Shown here piece after piece: positions 45,770-54,255 of a stretch of DNA of 64,000 nucleotides. Both the position numbers and the translations under genes were made by a program. The stretch spans positions 5,328,501 through 5,392,500 of the forward strand of contig NZ_AP023081.1 in assembly GCF_026072635.1 (NCBI RefSeq). Reading direction: 5' to 3'. Origin of the DNA: Pseudomonas solani. GTDB taxonomy: Bacteria > Pseudomonadota > Gammaproteobacteria > Pseudomonadales > Pseudomonadaceae. Each line of letters starts with the position of its first letter. Position 1 is the first letter of the stretch. The notes below the pieces were generated by a model, which was not told the origin of the DNA, ran no database searches, and was given only the letters and a program-made list of their open reading frames with translations.

Positions 45770-47401
45770 ATGAGGTTTTCCAGGCGTGGGTTCATGGCGG
45801 GGCTGGCGGTGGTCGGGGCGGCAGTGCCTGCGGTGTGGTACGCACGCCAGCCGGTGGACCACGACGACAAGCTGGAGAAGGACCAGGTGGAGGCGCCTGG
45901 CGAGGCCAGTGTCGAGGCTGCCGCAGGCGAGGGCGTGAGCCTCAGCGGGAAGCTGCGCGGCATCTGGGACCTGCGCTTCAGCGGCATGGACATTGGCCTG
46001 GACGACCTGCCGGTGCAGGGCGTGCAGATGCTCCTCGATATCGGCCCCACCGGGCGCTCCCTGCGCGGCTTCATCGACCTGGGCGAGCGCCTGCGGAGCA
46101 GCGAAGAGCCCCGTTACCGGGTGCTGGGCGAACTGGTGGCGGCGGATGCCGGCAAGCTGCGCTGGCGCCTGGTGCCGGTGGGCGAGTCGGCCCCCAGTCA
46201 TGAGCTGGAGGCGACTCTCGATGAGGTCTGGGGCAGTTGGGGCGATGCCGGGGCGGGAACGCTGACCGGACGCATCCGCCGTATCGACCGGCCGCTGAAC
46301 ATGCCCGAGCCGGACAGCCAGTTCGTCGCCACCAAGCGTGCCTTCCCCGAGGCGCACCAGGTCACCCCGCTGGCACCGGCGCTGATGAGCTGGCTGGTCT
46401 CTCCCGAACACCGACTGTTCCACCAGCTCTGGCATGCCACCCGGGACAAATGGCACCGCCTCGACGAGGCCCGCCGCGATGCCCTGCGCGGCGCCGGCTG
46501 GCAACCCGGCCCGCGTGACGCCGAACGCGGCGCACGGGGGCGGCGCAAGCACCTCAATGGCTCGGGGGAGGACTTCTTCTTCATGCACCGGCACATGCTC
46601 GGTCAGGCGCGCACCCTGCAGCCCGACCTGCCGGACTGGAAGCGCCTGCCGCTGCCGTCGCCCTATGTCGAGCACGATCGCCTGGGGTTCATCCGCTACC
46701 AGGAGAACCACGACGGCGACTCGGTGCCGCCGGCCTGGCTGGCGGCCGATGACGAGGAGCTGAGCGAGTGGTTGCGCGGCATCAAGGCCGGCGAGACTTT
46801 CTTCAGCAACTTCCAGGTGTGGGAATCCCAGTACCAGGACCCGGACTACCTGAGCCGGCTGACCCTGGCGGAGTTCGGCTCCGAGGTGGAGCTGAACATC
46901 CACGACTGGCTGCACATGCGCTGGGCCACGGTCACCCGCGACCCGTCCAACGGCATGCCGGTGGCCGGTGACCGCGACCCGGCCGACTACGCCGCGCGCT
47001 GGTTCCGCGCCGAGAACGATTATCTCGGCGACCCGTTTTCCTCCCATGTGAACCCGGTGTTCTGGCGCTTCCACGGCTGGATCGACGCGCGCATCGAGGA
47101 CTGGTACCGCGCCCACGAGCGCGCCCACCCGGGCGAGGTGCAGCGCCGCGATATCAACGGCGTCTCCTGGTTCGCCCCGGGGCGCTGGGTGGAGGTGCCC
47201 GACCCCTGGCTCGGGCCGAGCACCCATGGCTGCGGTGGCATCACCGACGCCGGCGGCGGCATGGGCGAGATGGAGATCGAAGCCATGAAGCTGGCCTTGC
47301 GCATCGCTTTCAGTGATGAGGGCGATATCAGCGACCTGCTGCGCCGCACCCCGCGCCGGCCCTGGTATGCGCGCAACCTGAAGTTGCCGGGCAAGGCCTG
47401 A
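45770..47401 (+). CDS. pvdP: Periplasmic tyrosinase maturing the pyoverdine chromophore
   Basis: Copper tyrosinase of 543 residues, the usual PvdP length, that oxidises ferribactin to dihydropyoverdine in the periplasm. The chosen ATG gives a clean twin-arginine signal, MRFSRRGFMAGLAVVGAA; the frame could start nine codons earlier at a GTG (45743) but that leaves almost no leader after the promoter. Copper-site histidines are visible in HRLFHQLWHAT, MHRHMLGQA, the DWLHMRWATV stretch and the CuB-like NPVFWRFHGWID near residue 430. It is transcribed alone, divergently from pvdMNO. REP-like sequence begins about 25 bases after the stop. Confidence 0.94.
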   Translation: MRFSRRGFMAGLAVVGAAVPAVWYARQPVDHDDKLEKDQVEAPGEASVEAAAGEGVSLSGKLRGIWDLRFSGMDIGLDDLPVQGVQMLLDIGPTGRSLRGFIDLGERLRSSEEPRYRVLGELVAADAGKLRWRLVPVGESAPSHELEATLDEVWGSWGDAGAGTLTGRIRRIDRPLNMPEPDSQFVATKRAFPEAHQVTPLAPALMSWLVSPEHRLFHQLWHATRDKWHRLDEARRDALRGAGWQPGPRDAERGARGRRKHLNGSGEDFFFMHRHMLGQARTLQPDLPDWKRLPLPSPYVEHDRLGFIRYQENHDGDSVPPAWLAADDEELSEWLRGIKAGETFFSNFQVWESQYQDPDYLSRLTLAEFGSEVELNIHDWLHMRWATVTRDPSNGMPVAGDRDPADYAARWFRAENDYLGDPFSSHVNPVFWRFHGWIDARIEDWYRAHERAHPGEVQRRDINGVSWFAPGRWVEVPDPWLGPSTHGCGGITDAGGGMGEMEIEAMKLALRIAFSDEGDISDLLRRTPRRPWYARNLKLPGKA

Positions 47402-47425
47402 TCCGGCCTTGGCTCGCGTGTCGGG

Positions 47426-47760
47426 CATCGCGAATGAATTCGCTCCCACGGGCGATGCTGCGCACCGCTGGGCGAATGAATTCGCCCCTACACAAGCGTG
47501 CCGGGATCGGCCTGTGCGCGTGCCTGAATGCCGATCACAAATGAATTCGTTCCCACAGGCAGGGCGTACCCCGGAGCGTAGGGTGGAGGTCGCTTTTTAC
47601 CTCCACCAGGCGGGGCATCAGGTCGACACCGATGGCGGGTGAGGCGGGATGTAGGTCGGGTGAAACCCGGCGCGTGGTGCATTGCCAATCGCGAATGAAT
47701 TCGCTCCCACGGGCGATGCTGCGCCTGGTGCGAATCGGGTAGCCCGGGCTTCAGCCCGGG
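47426..47760. repeat. REP-like repeat cluster between pvdP and opmQ
   Basis: Four related copies of a GCGAATGAATTCGCTCCCAC block at about 47430, 47471, 47537 and 47690. The first and fourth share more than 30 identical bases running into GGGCGATGCTGCGC. At 47739-47760 lies the palindrome CCCGGGCTTCAGCCCGGG preceded by GTAG. The palindrome contains the opmQ stop codon (47753-47751). pvdP and opmQ converge here; no conventional T-run terminator is seen. Confidence 0.75.
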
Positions 47761-49181
47761 GTGCGTTCGGCCAGCTGACTAGCTTCCAGCGTCCAGCCGC
47801 CACCCAGGGCCTTGTAGAGGCCGACGGCGGCTTGCAGGCGGGCGAGGCGCAGTTGCACGGCTTCGTCTTCGGCCTGGTAGAGGCTGCGTTGGGTTTCCAG
47901 CACGGTGAGCAGGGTTTCGGCGCCGGCGCGGTAGCGGTTTTCCGCGAGGTCGAAGGCGCGTTGCGCCTGGGCCAGCTCCTCGGCTTGCCATTGGCGTTGG
48001 CGGTCGAGGCCGTCGATGGCCAGCAGGGCGCGTTCTACATCGCCGAAGGCGGCGACGATGGCGGCGCGGTAGTTGGCCAGCAGTTCTTCCTCGCGGGCCT
48101 GGCGTTGCTGGTGGCTGGCGTCGAGGCGACCGGCATTGAAGATCGGCGCGGCGAGGCCGGCAGCGACGCCGAAGTAGGGGTTGCGCAGCACGTCGGAGAA
48201 CTGCTCGGAACCGGTGCCGAGGTTGGCGCTGAGGGTCAGGCTCGGCAGCATCGCGGCGCGGGCGACGCGCACGTCGGCATCGGCGGCGGCCAGGCGGGCT
48301 TCGGCGGCGGCGATGTCGGGGCGGCGCCCGAGCAGTTCGCTGGGCAGGCCGGCGCCGGTGCCGGGCCATTGCAGGGCGCCCAGCTTCTCGCCCTTCAGGC
48401 TGAGGGTTTGTACCGGTTGGCCGAGCAGGGCGGCGAGGGCGACGCGGGCTTCCCCGGCCTGCTGGTGCAGGCGCTCCAGGGCGCGTTCACGGCCGGCCAC
48501 CAGGCTGCGCTGCTGGGCAAGCTCCAGCTGCGTGGCGGCACCGGCGCCCTGGCGCGCATCCACCAGTTGCAGCACCTGGCGGGCATTGTCGAGGTTGCTT
48601 TTGGCGATGCGCCGTTGCTCGTCCAGGGCCAGCACCTGCAGGTAGCTGCTGGCGACGCCGGCGAGCAGGGTCAGCTCCAGGGTCGCCTGGTCGAAGCGGG
48701 CCGCATCCAGGCCGTGCACGGCGCTGTCGCGGGCGGCGCGCTTGCCGCCCCAGAAGTCCAGCTCGTAGCTGGCGCTGAGGCCGGTGGCGTAGGTGTCGAA
48801 GCGGGGTTGGTCGGAGGAGGCGTCCAGGGCGCTGAAGCCCTTGTCGCCCAGCAATTGCTGGTAGCTGCCGCTGAGTTCGGCCTTCACCTCGGGCAGCAAC
48901 GGGGCGCCGGCGATGATCGCAGCCGTGCTGGCCTGGCGCACCCGCGCGCGGCCGGCGGCCAGGTCGAAGCTGCCCTGGCGGGCCTGGTCGATCAGCGCGG
49001 CGAGTTCCGGGCTGCCGAAGGCGCGCCACCAGTCGGCGGCAACCTGCGCCTGGCGGTTGTCGGTGCTGGCCTGCCAATGGGCGGGCGGCGCGATGCCGGT
49101 GGTGGGTGTCTTGTCCGTGCCGGCGCAGGCGCCGAGGGCGAGACACAGGGGCAGCAGGGTGCGGGGCGTGAATACGGTCAT
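47751..49181 (-). CDS. opmQ: Outer-membrane efflux channel of the PvdRT-OpmQ pump
   Basis: TolC/OprM-type outer-membrane factor of 476 residues. The start at 49181 gives a lipoprotein signal with lipobox LGAC (MTVFTPRTLLPLCLALGAC). Two OEP repeats with long coiled coils follow (EVKAELSGSYQQLLGDKG, ASYELDFWGGKRAARDS, LLGRRPDIAAAEARLAAADADV). With PvdT and PvdR it recycles or secretes pyoverdine from the periplasm. Its ATG overlaps the pvdT stop (ATGA). The last codons and the stop lie within a REP-like palindrome, so the C-terminus TPG is repeat-encoded. Confidence 0.93.
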   Translation of the reverse strand: MTVFTPRTLLPLCLALGACAGTDKTPTTGIAPPAHWQASTDNRQAQVAADWWRAFGSPELAALIDQARQGSFDLAAGRARVRQASTAAIIAGAPLLPEVKAELSGSYQQLLGDKGFSALDASSDQPRFDTYATGLSASYELDFWGGKRAARDSAVHGLDAARFDQATLELTLLAGVASSYLQVLALDEQRRIAKSNLDNARQVLQLVDARQGAGAATQLELAQQRSLVAGRERALERLHQQAGEARVALAALLGQPVQTLSLKGEKLGALQWPGTGAGLPSELLGRRPDIAAAEARLAAADADVRVARAAMLPSLTLSANLGTGSEQFSDVLRNPYFGVAAGLAAPIFNAGRLDASHQQRQAREEELLANYRAAIVAAFGDVERALLAIDGLDRQRQWQAEELAQAQRAFDLAENRYRAGAETLLTVLETQRSLYQAEDEAVQLRLARLQAAVGLYKALGGGWTLEASQLAERTPG

Positions 49182-51154
49182 GGGCTGCTCAGTGCGGTTA
49201 CCGGGTCGAGCCGTGCCGCCTTGCGCGCCGGCATGAAGCCGAAGGCGACGCCGGTGGCCAGGGCGCAACCGAAGGCGCCGAGCATGGCCGTGAGGGAGAA
49301 GGCGATGGCGACGTCCGCCAGCAGCAGCGCGCCGCCCACCAGCAGGGCGATGGCGATGCCGGCGATGCCGCCGGTGACCGAGAGCAGCGTGGCCTCGGTG
49401 AGAAACTGGCGGAGGATGTCGCGCTGGCGGGCGCCGGTGGCCATGCGGATGCCGATTTCACGGGTCCGCTCGCGCACGGTCATGAGCATGATGTTCATCA
49501 CGCCGATGCCGCCCACCAGCAGGGAGATGGCGGCGATGGCACCGAGCATCAGCGAGAGGCTGTTGCGGGTGCTGGCCTCGGCCTGGATCAGCGCGGCGTT
49601 GTTGGTCACCTCGAAGTCGCGCACGCCACGGTGCAGGCGCAGCAGCAGGCGGTCGATGGCGGCTTCGGCCTGTTGCACGCGGCTGGCGTCGGCGGCGGCG
49701 ACCACGACGAAGTCCGGGTCCGGCTTGCCGAACAGGCGGATGCTGGCGGTGGAGTAGGGCACGACGATCTGGGTGTCGGCGTCTTCGTCGCCGGAACTGG
49801 CGCCCTTGGCCACCAGGGTGCCGATCACCTGGAAGGGCACGTTCTCGATGAGGATGTGCTGGCCGATGGGGTCGCGCCCGGCGAACAGCTTGTCGCGCAC
49901 CTTCTGGCCGATCACCGCGACGGTGGCGGCGCTGTCCTCGTCGGCCTGGTCGAAGAAGGCGCCTTCGGCGACGGGCCAGTTGAGGATGCTGGGGAAGTCG
50001 ATGCCGTTGCCCCGGGTGTAGGCCTGGAAATCGAGGTTGCCGTGGCGTACCAGGGTGTCGCCGCCGGTGACCGGCATGATCCGCTGCACCTGGGGCAGAC
50101 CGGACAGCGCGGCGATGTCGGCGAGGGTGACCACGCCCTCGGGCACGCGCGGGTTCGGCGAGAAGCCGGAGAGGTAGATGATGTTGGAGCCGAAGGCGCC
50201 CATTTGCGCCATCACCTGGCGCTTGCTGCCTTCGCCGATGGCCAGCATGACCACCACCGAGGCGACGCCGATGACGATGCCGAGCAGGGTCAGGGCGGTG
50301 CGGAAGCGGTTCACCCACATCACCCGCCAGGCGGCGCGCAGGGCTTCCAGCAGCTCACCGCGCCAGGCGCCGGCGGGCAGTTCGCGGCGTTCTTCCAGGC
50401 GCTCGCGCAGGCGGCTGGCAGGTAGCGCGCCGGCGTTGCCGCTGGGCAGCTGGCCGTCGGCGCTGTCACTGAGGATATGGCCGTCGCGCACTTCGATGAT
50501 GCGCTGGGCGCGGGCGGCCACTTCGCGGTCGTGGGTGATGAGGATCACCGCGTGGCCCTGGGCGGAAAGCTCGTCGAGCAGCTTCATCACCTCGATGCCG
50601 CTCTGGCTGTCGAGGGCACCGGTGGGTTCGTCGGCGAGGATCACATGGCCGCCGTTCATCAGCGCGCGGGCGATGGAGACGCGTTGCTGCTGGCCGCCGG
50701 ACAACTGGTGCGGGCGGTTACCGGCGCGGCTTTCCAGGCCCAGGCGCTGCAGCAGCTCAGCAGCGCGGGCGGCGCGCTCGGGGCCGGGGGTGCCGGCGTA
50801 GATGGCCGGCATCTCGACGTTTTCACGGGCCGAGGCGGAGGGAATCAGGTGGTAGCCCTGGAACACGAAGCCGAAGGCCTCGCGGCGCAGCCAGGCCAGC
50901 TCGTCGACATCCAGCGCGGCGACGTCGCGGCCGGCGAAGCGGTAGCTGCCGGAGCTGGGGCGGTCGAGGCAGCCGAGGATGTTCATGAGGGTGGATTTGC
51001 CGGAACCCGAGGCGCCGACGATGGCGACGAATTCGCCGGCGTCGATGCGCAGGGAGATGCCGCGCAGCACCTCGACTTCCGGGGTACCGTTGCCGCCGTA
51101 GCGCTTGCGGACGTCGACCAGTTCCAGCAGGGCGGGTTCGTGCAGGGCCTTCAT
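49178..51154 (-). CDS. pvdT: MacB-type ABC transporter of the PvdRT-OpmQ pump
   Basis: Inner-membrane ABC efflux protein of 658 residues. The N-terminal ATPase has Walker A GASGSGKST (about residue 50), signature LSGGQQQR and Walker B VILADEPTGALD. A first membrane span near residue 285 (TALTLLGIVIGVASVVVMLAIG), a large periplasmic domain and three C-terminal spans follow (LLVGGIGVMNIMLMTVRERTREIGIR and after), the MacB layout. It is translationally coupled on both sides: its ATG overlaps the pvdR stop and its stop overlaps the opmQ ATG. Transcribed from the promoter at 52369-52392. Confidence 0.95.
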   Translation of the reverse strand: MKALHEPALLELVDVRKRYGGNGTPEVEVLRGISLRIDAGEFVAIVGASGSGKSTLMNILGCLDRPSSGSYRFAGRDVAALDVDELAWLRREAFGFVFQGYHLIPSASARENVEMPAIYAGTPGPERAARAAELLQRLGLESRAGNRPHQLSGGQQQRVSIARALMNGGHVILADEPTGALDSQSGIEVMKLLDELSAQGHAVILITHDREVAARAQRIIEVRDGHILSDSADGQLPSGNAGALPASRLRERLEERRELPAGAWRGELLEALRAAWRVMWVNRFRTALTLLGIVIGVASVVVMLAIGEGSKRQVMAQMGAFGSNIIYLSGFSPNPRVPEGVVTLADIAALSGLPQVQRIMPVTGGDTLVRHGNLDFQAYTRGNGIDFPSILNWPVAEGAFFDQADEDSAATVAVIGQKVRDKLFAGRDPIGQHILIENVPFQVIGTLVAKGASSGDEDADTQIVVPYSTASIRLFGKPDPDFVVVAAADASRVQQAEAAIDRLLLRLHRGVRDFEVTNNAALIQAEASTRNSLSLMLGAIAAISLLVGGIGVMNIMLMTVRERTREIGIRMATGARQRDILRQFLTEATLLSVTGGIAGIAIALLVGGALLLADVAIAFSLTAMLGAFGCALATGVAFGFMPARKAARLDPVTALSSP

Positions 51155-52299
51155 TGGGCGGGTTCGCCGATCAGCAGGCGCTCGCCCTCGGCCAGGCCGG
51201 AGAGCACCTGGACCTGCATGCGGTCGCGCACGCCGGTCTGCACCGGGCGTTCCTCGAGGGCGCCACGGGCACCGACCACCAGCACCATGTCGCCGCCGGC
51301 GTCGCCGTCGCGCAGGGCGGCGATGGGCACGGCGAGGGTGTTTTCGGCACGCTGGGAAACGAAGTGGACCTGGGCGGTCATCTCGGTCATCAGGACGTTG
51401 TCCTGGTTGTCCACGTCCAGTAGCACGGTGTAGAGCACCACGCGACCGCCGCTGCCGGTGGGGCTGCCGCCGCCCTGGCTGAGCTGGTCGAGGGGGCGCG
51501 GCGGCAAGGGCAGCACCTGGCGCACGCGGGCTTCCCAGCGACGGCCTTCGCCGCTGAGGGTGGTGAACCAGGCGGGCATGCCGGGGCGCACGCGGCCGAT
51601 ATCGGCTTCGGACACCTGGGCCCAGACCGTCATAGGCGAGAGCTTGGCGATGCGCAGGATCAGCGGCGTCTGCTGCTGGGCGTTGAGGGTCTGGCCGACG
51701 CGGGCGTCGACGGCGACCACGGTGCCGGAGATAGGGGCGTAGATGCGCGTGTAGCCGAGCTCGGCCTCGTCGCTGCGCAGTGTGGCCTGGGCCTGGCGGA
51801 TCTGCGCCTGGATCATGGCGATGCGCGCTTGGGTGGAGCGCTGCTGGGCGTGGGCCACCTGCAGGTCTTCGTCACGGGTGGCGCCACTGGCGGCGAGCTT
51901 CTGCTGGCGGGCGTACTGCTGACGGGCCAGTTCGTGCTGGGCCCGTTGTTCTTCCAGCTGGGCCTTGAGGGTGTCGATGGAGGAGCGCCCGGCATCGACC
52001 CGTGCCTGTTGGGTGGAGGGGTCGATTTCCACCAGCAGCTGGCCTTCCTCGACCGTGTCGCCGGCTTCCACGTGGAGCTTCTGGATCTGTCCGGACGCTT
52101 GGGCGCCGACGTCGACGTAGCGCCGTGGCTGCAGGGTGCCGAGGGCGCTGACGCTGCTTTCGATGCTGGTGACCGCCACGCGCACGGTGTCGCCTTCGTG
52201 GATGCCGTCCGGCAGGGCCTTCCAGGCGGCCAGGGCGATGAGGGGGACGAGCAGCAGCGGGGCGAGGATCAGGCGGCGTGAAAGTCGTGGGGCGCTCAT
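51151..52299 (-). CDS. pvdR: Periplasmic adaptor of the PvdRT-OpmQ pump
   Basis: MacA-type membrane-fusion protein of 382 residues. One N-terminal membrane segment (residues about 10-27), a lipoyl-like half motif (VDVGAQASGQIQKLHVEAGDTVEEGQ split by a long alpha-helical hairpin at about 95-170) and the matching half (YTRIYAPISGTVVAVDARVGQ) are seen, then beta-barrel sequence. It links PvdT to OpmQ. It is the first gene of the operon, with an exact iron-starvation promoter about 70 bases upstream. The ribosome site is weak. Confidence 0.94.
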   Translation of the reverse strand: MSAPRLSRRLILAPLLLVPLIALAAWKALPDGIHEGDTVRVAVTSIESSVSALGTLQPRRYVDVGAQASGQIQKLHVEAGDTVEEGQLLVEIDPSTQQARVDAGRSSIDTLKAQLEEQRAQHELARQQYARQQKLAASGATRDEDLQVAHAQQRSTQARIAMIQAQIRQAQATLRSDEAELGYTRIYAPISGTVVAVDARVGQTLNAQQQTPLILRIAKLSPMTVWAQVSEADIGRVRPGMPAWFTTLSGEGRRWEARVRQVLPLPPRPLDQLSQGGGSPTGSGGRVVLYTVLLDVDNQDNVLMTEMTAQVHFVSQRAENTLAVPIAALRDGDAGGDMVLVVGARGALEERPVQTGVRDRMQVQVLSGLAEGERLLIGEPAQ

Positions 52300-52368
52300 G
52301 GAGATGTCCGGCTCTGGGTGGGGCCCTGGCCGGCGCGGTGCGGCAGCCGAAGGGGCGCTGCCAGTTGA

Positions 52369-52392
52369 ACGAGCTAGGGGCGGGGAAATTTA
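52369..52392 (-). promoter_or_regulatory. Iron-starvation (PvdS) promoter of pvdRT-opmQ
   Basis: Minus strand TAAAT (52392-52388), 16 bases, CGT (52371-52369). It sits in the 130-base gap between fpvR and pvdR; nothing else is seen in the gap. Confidence 0.85.
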
Positions 52393-52429
52393 CCGGGCGG
52401 TGCGTCCTTGGCGGCCCGGACGCCCGGAT

Positions 52430-53461
52430 TCAGAGACGCATCTTGCGGTTGCTGATCAGCGTGCTGCCGTCGGCCTGCTGGGCGAGGCTGATGGGCAGGA
52501 CGCGGGGCAGCGCGGTGACCAGGCTGCGGATGTCGCGGGTGCTGTAGATGCCGCCGATGCGCTGGTCGGCGCTGGCCTGGTCGCCCAGTACCAGCGGCGC
52601 GTCGAGGTAGCGGTTGATCAGCGGCACCGCCTCGGCGAGGGTCAGGTCGTCGAGGATCAGCTTGCCGTCGCGCCAGGCCAGGGCCTGCTGGGTGTCCACG
52701 GCGCCGACCCGGGGCTTCATGTCGCCGGCCTTGAAGCTGGCCTGCATGCCGGGGGTCAGGTTGCTGTCGTTGCCGCGTTGCTCGCTGCGCACCTTGACCG
52801 AGCCTTCGGTGACGGTGACGACGATGTTGTCCTGGTACTTCCACACGTTGAAGCGGGTGCCGGTCACGGTGATCGAGCCTTCGCCGGCATGCACCACGAA
52901 GGGGTGGGCACTGTCGTGGCTGACGTGGAAGTAGGCTTCGCCGCTGTCCAGGCTGACCCGGCGGCGGTCGATGAAGTTGGCGTAGCTCAGGCGGGTGGCC
53001 AGGTTCAGCTCCACGTCGCTGCCGTCGGGCAGGGTGACGCGGCGGATGCTGCTTTCGGCCTCGTAGCGTTGGTAGCTGTCGGGCACCCAGCCGGCCAGCC
53101 AGCCGCTGTAGCCGGCCAGGGGCGCGGCGATCAGGGCCAGGGCCAGGGCGCGTGCATGGCGGCGGATGAAGCCGCGTGGGCGCTGGCGTACCGGCAGCTG
53201 GGCGAGGGTCGGCGGTGGCGGCGGGAGCTGACGGGGAATGTGCAGGCGGGGCGAGGGCTGGGTCGGCGGCAGGTGCTCGCTCAGGTCCCAGATCTCCAGC
53301 ATTTCGGCGTATTCGAGGGCATGGCTCGGGTCGGCTTCGATCCAGGCCTTGAACTGGGCGCGCTCCTCGTCCGTGCAATCCTCCGCGTGCAGGCGCATGC
53401 ACCAATGTGCGGCGACCTCGACCAGAGGGTCGCTTGGGGTTTGCGAGGAAGCGTTGTTCAT
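52430..53461 (-). CDS. fpvR: FecR-family anti-sigma factor for pyoverdine signalling
   Basis: Inner-membrane anti-sigma factor of 343 residues that passes the FpvA signal to the sigma factors FpvI and PvdS. The cytoplasmic part has the FecR N-terminal pattern (AAHWCMRLHAEDCTDEERAQFKAW with DPSHALEYAEM after it). A Pro-rich stretch and one membrane span (about residues 105-125) follow, then the periplasmic FecR domain (RRVTLPDGSDVELNLATRLS, GEAYFHVSHD, GTRFNVW) and a C-terminal secretin-like end that meets the FpvA signalling domain. It is divergent from fpvI with 183 bases between them. Its position next to fpvI and pvdRT-opmQ matches P. aeruginosa, which is the main reason for the symbol. 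Confidence 0.88.
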   Translation of the reverse strand: MNNASSQTPSDPLVEVAAHWCMRLHAEDCTDEERAQFKAWIEADPSHALEYAEMLEIWDLSEHLPPTQPSPRLHIPRQLPPPPPTLAQLPVRQRPRGFIRRHARALALALIAAPLAGYSGWLAGWVPDSYQRYEAESSIRRVTLPDGSDVELNLATRLSYANFIDRRRVSLDSGEAYFHVSHDSAHPFVVHAGEGSITVTGTRFNVWKYQDNIVVTVTEGSVKVRSEQRGNDSNLTPGMQASFKAGDMKPRVGAVDTQQALAWRDGKLILDDLTLAEAVPLINRYLDAPLVLGDQASADQRIGGIYSTRDIRSLVTALPRVLPISLAQQADGSTLISNRKMRL

Positions 53462-53532
53462 CAGGATTACCGGTTGTGCCTGAATTCGAGTTCTGTATTC
53501 ACGGTGAAGCGGCGCGCTGGGGCATGAATCTT

Positions 53533-53556
53533 GATGAGAATTATTATAAATTTAAT
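53533..53556. promoter_or_regulatory. Probable Fur box between fpvR and fpvI
   Basis: An AT-rich island in GC-rich DNA, GATGAGAATTATTATAAATT, resembles the Fur site GATAATGATAATCATTATC (about 11 of 19 matches by eye, in the GAGAAT-ATTAT form). No TAAAT-N16-CGT promoter is present in this gap, so fpvI and fpvR look directly Fur-controlled, upstream of the PvdS regulon. Confidence 0.6.
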
Positions 53557-53644
53557 AATTTCAGACTGCCAGCATCACCCAATGGGTGTGCCTTGATCCA
53601 GCTCAAGTGTATGCGCCGCATTCGTTAGGCGCCGGGGAAGCGAC

Positions 53645-54124
53645 TTGGAAATCTACTATCGCGAGTTGGTGCGTTTCCTCAGTGCAAAACTGGGGGATCG
53701 GCAGGCAGCTGCGGATGTGGCACATGACGCGTATTTGCGGGTGATGGAACGCGCGAGTCAAGAGCGGATCGATTCGCCCCGCGCGTTTCTCTACCGAACG
53801 GCGCTGAATCTGGTGATCGACGAGCACCGCCGCAACGCGATTCGCCGCAGCGAGCCGCTGGACGTGCTGGACGAGGAAGAGCGCTACCACGCCCCCTCGC
53901 CCCACAGTTCCCTGGCCCAGGACCAGCGCCTGGATTTGCTGCAGCGCGCCCTCGACGAACTGCCGGCGCTGTGTCGCGATGCCTTCTTGCTGCGCAGGCT
54001 GGAAGGGCTCTCCCATGGCGAGATCGCCGAGCGCCTGGGCGTTTCCCAGCCCCTGGTGGAGAAGCACATCGTCAACGCCATGAAACACTGCCGCCTGCGC
54101 ATGCGTGAGTGGGATGCCGGCTGA
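53645..54124 (+). CDS. fpvI: ECF sigma factor of the FecI group for fpvA
   Basis: Extracytoplasmic-function sigma factor of 159 residues. Region 2 (YYRELVRFLSAKL, AADVAHDAYLRVMER, SPRAFLYRTALNLVIDEHRR) and region 4 (LDELPALCRDAFLLRRLEG, GEIAERLGVSQPLVEKHI) are clear. It lacks the PvdS-specific features and resembles FecI, so FpvI is the better name; FpvI drives fpvA. The start is a TTG: no ATG or GTG lies between it and an in-frame stop at 53594, and a GGGGAAG ribosome site stands just before it. Divergent from fpvR; pvdA follows after its own promoter. Confidence 0.88.
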   Translation: MEIYYRELVRFLSAKLGDRQAAADVAHDAYLRVMERASQERIDSPRAFLYRTALNLVIDEHRRNAIRRSEPLDVLDEEERYHAPSPHSSLAQDQRLDLLQRALDELPALCRDAFLLRRLEGLSHGEIAERLGVSQPLVEKHIVNAMKHCRLRMREWDAG

Positions 54125-54152
54125 TCGGCCGATGGGCGCAATGCCTGCCGGC

Positions 54153-54176
54153 TAAATTTCATTTCCCTGTCCTCGT
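54153..54176 (+). promoter_or_regulatory. Iron-starvation (PvdS) promoter of pvdA-pvdQ
   Basis: GC-TAAAT (54153-54157), 16 bases, CGT (54174-54176), about 80 bases before the pvdA ATG. Confidence 0.87.
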
Positions 54177-54255
54177 TCCTAGTCAACAGGCGGCCAGTGG
54201 GGCCGTCATTGAATGACAGCCGCCCTTGCGGGGGCGCCGCCAGAGGACACTGGAC

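Noticed and set aside
53645..54124. Identification of the sigma factor as PvdS
   Set aside because: Sequence and length fit the FecI/FpvI group, and the gene lies next to fpvR and pvdA as fpvI does in P. aeruginosa; PvdS differs and is expected elsewhere.
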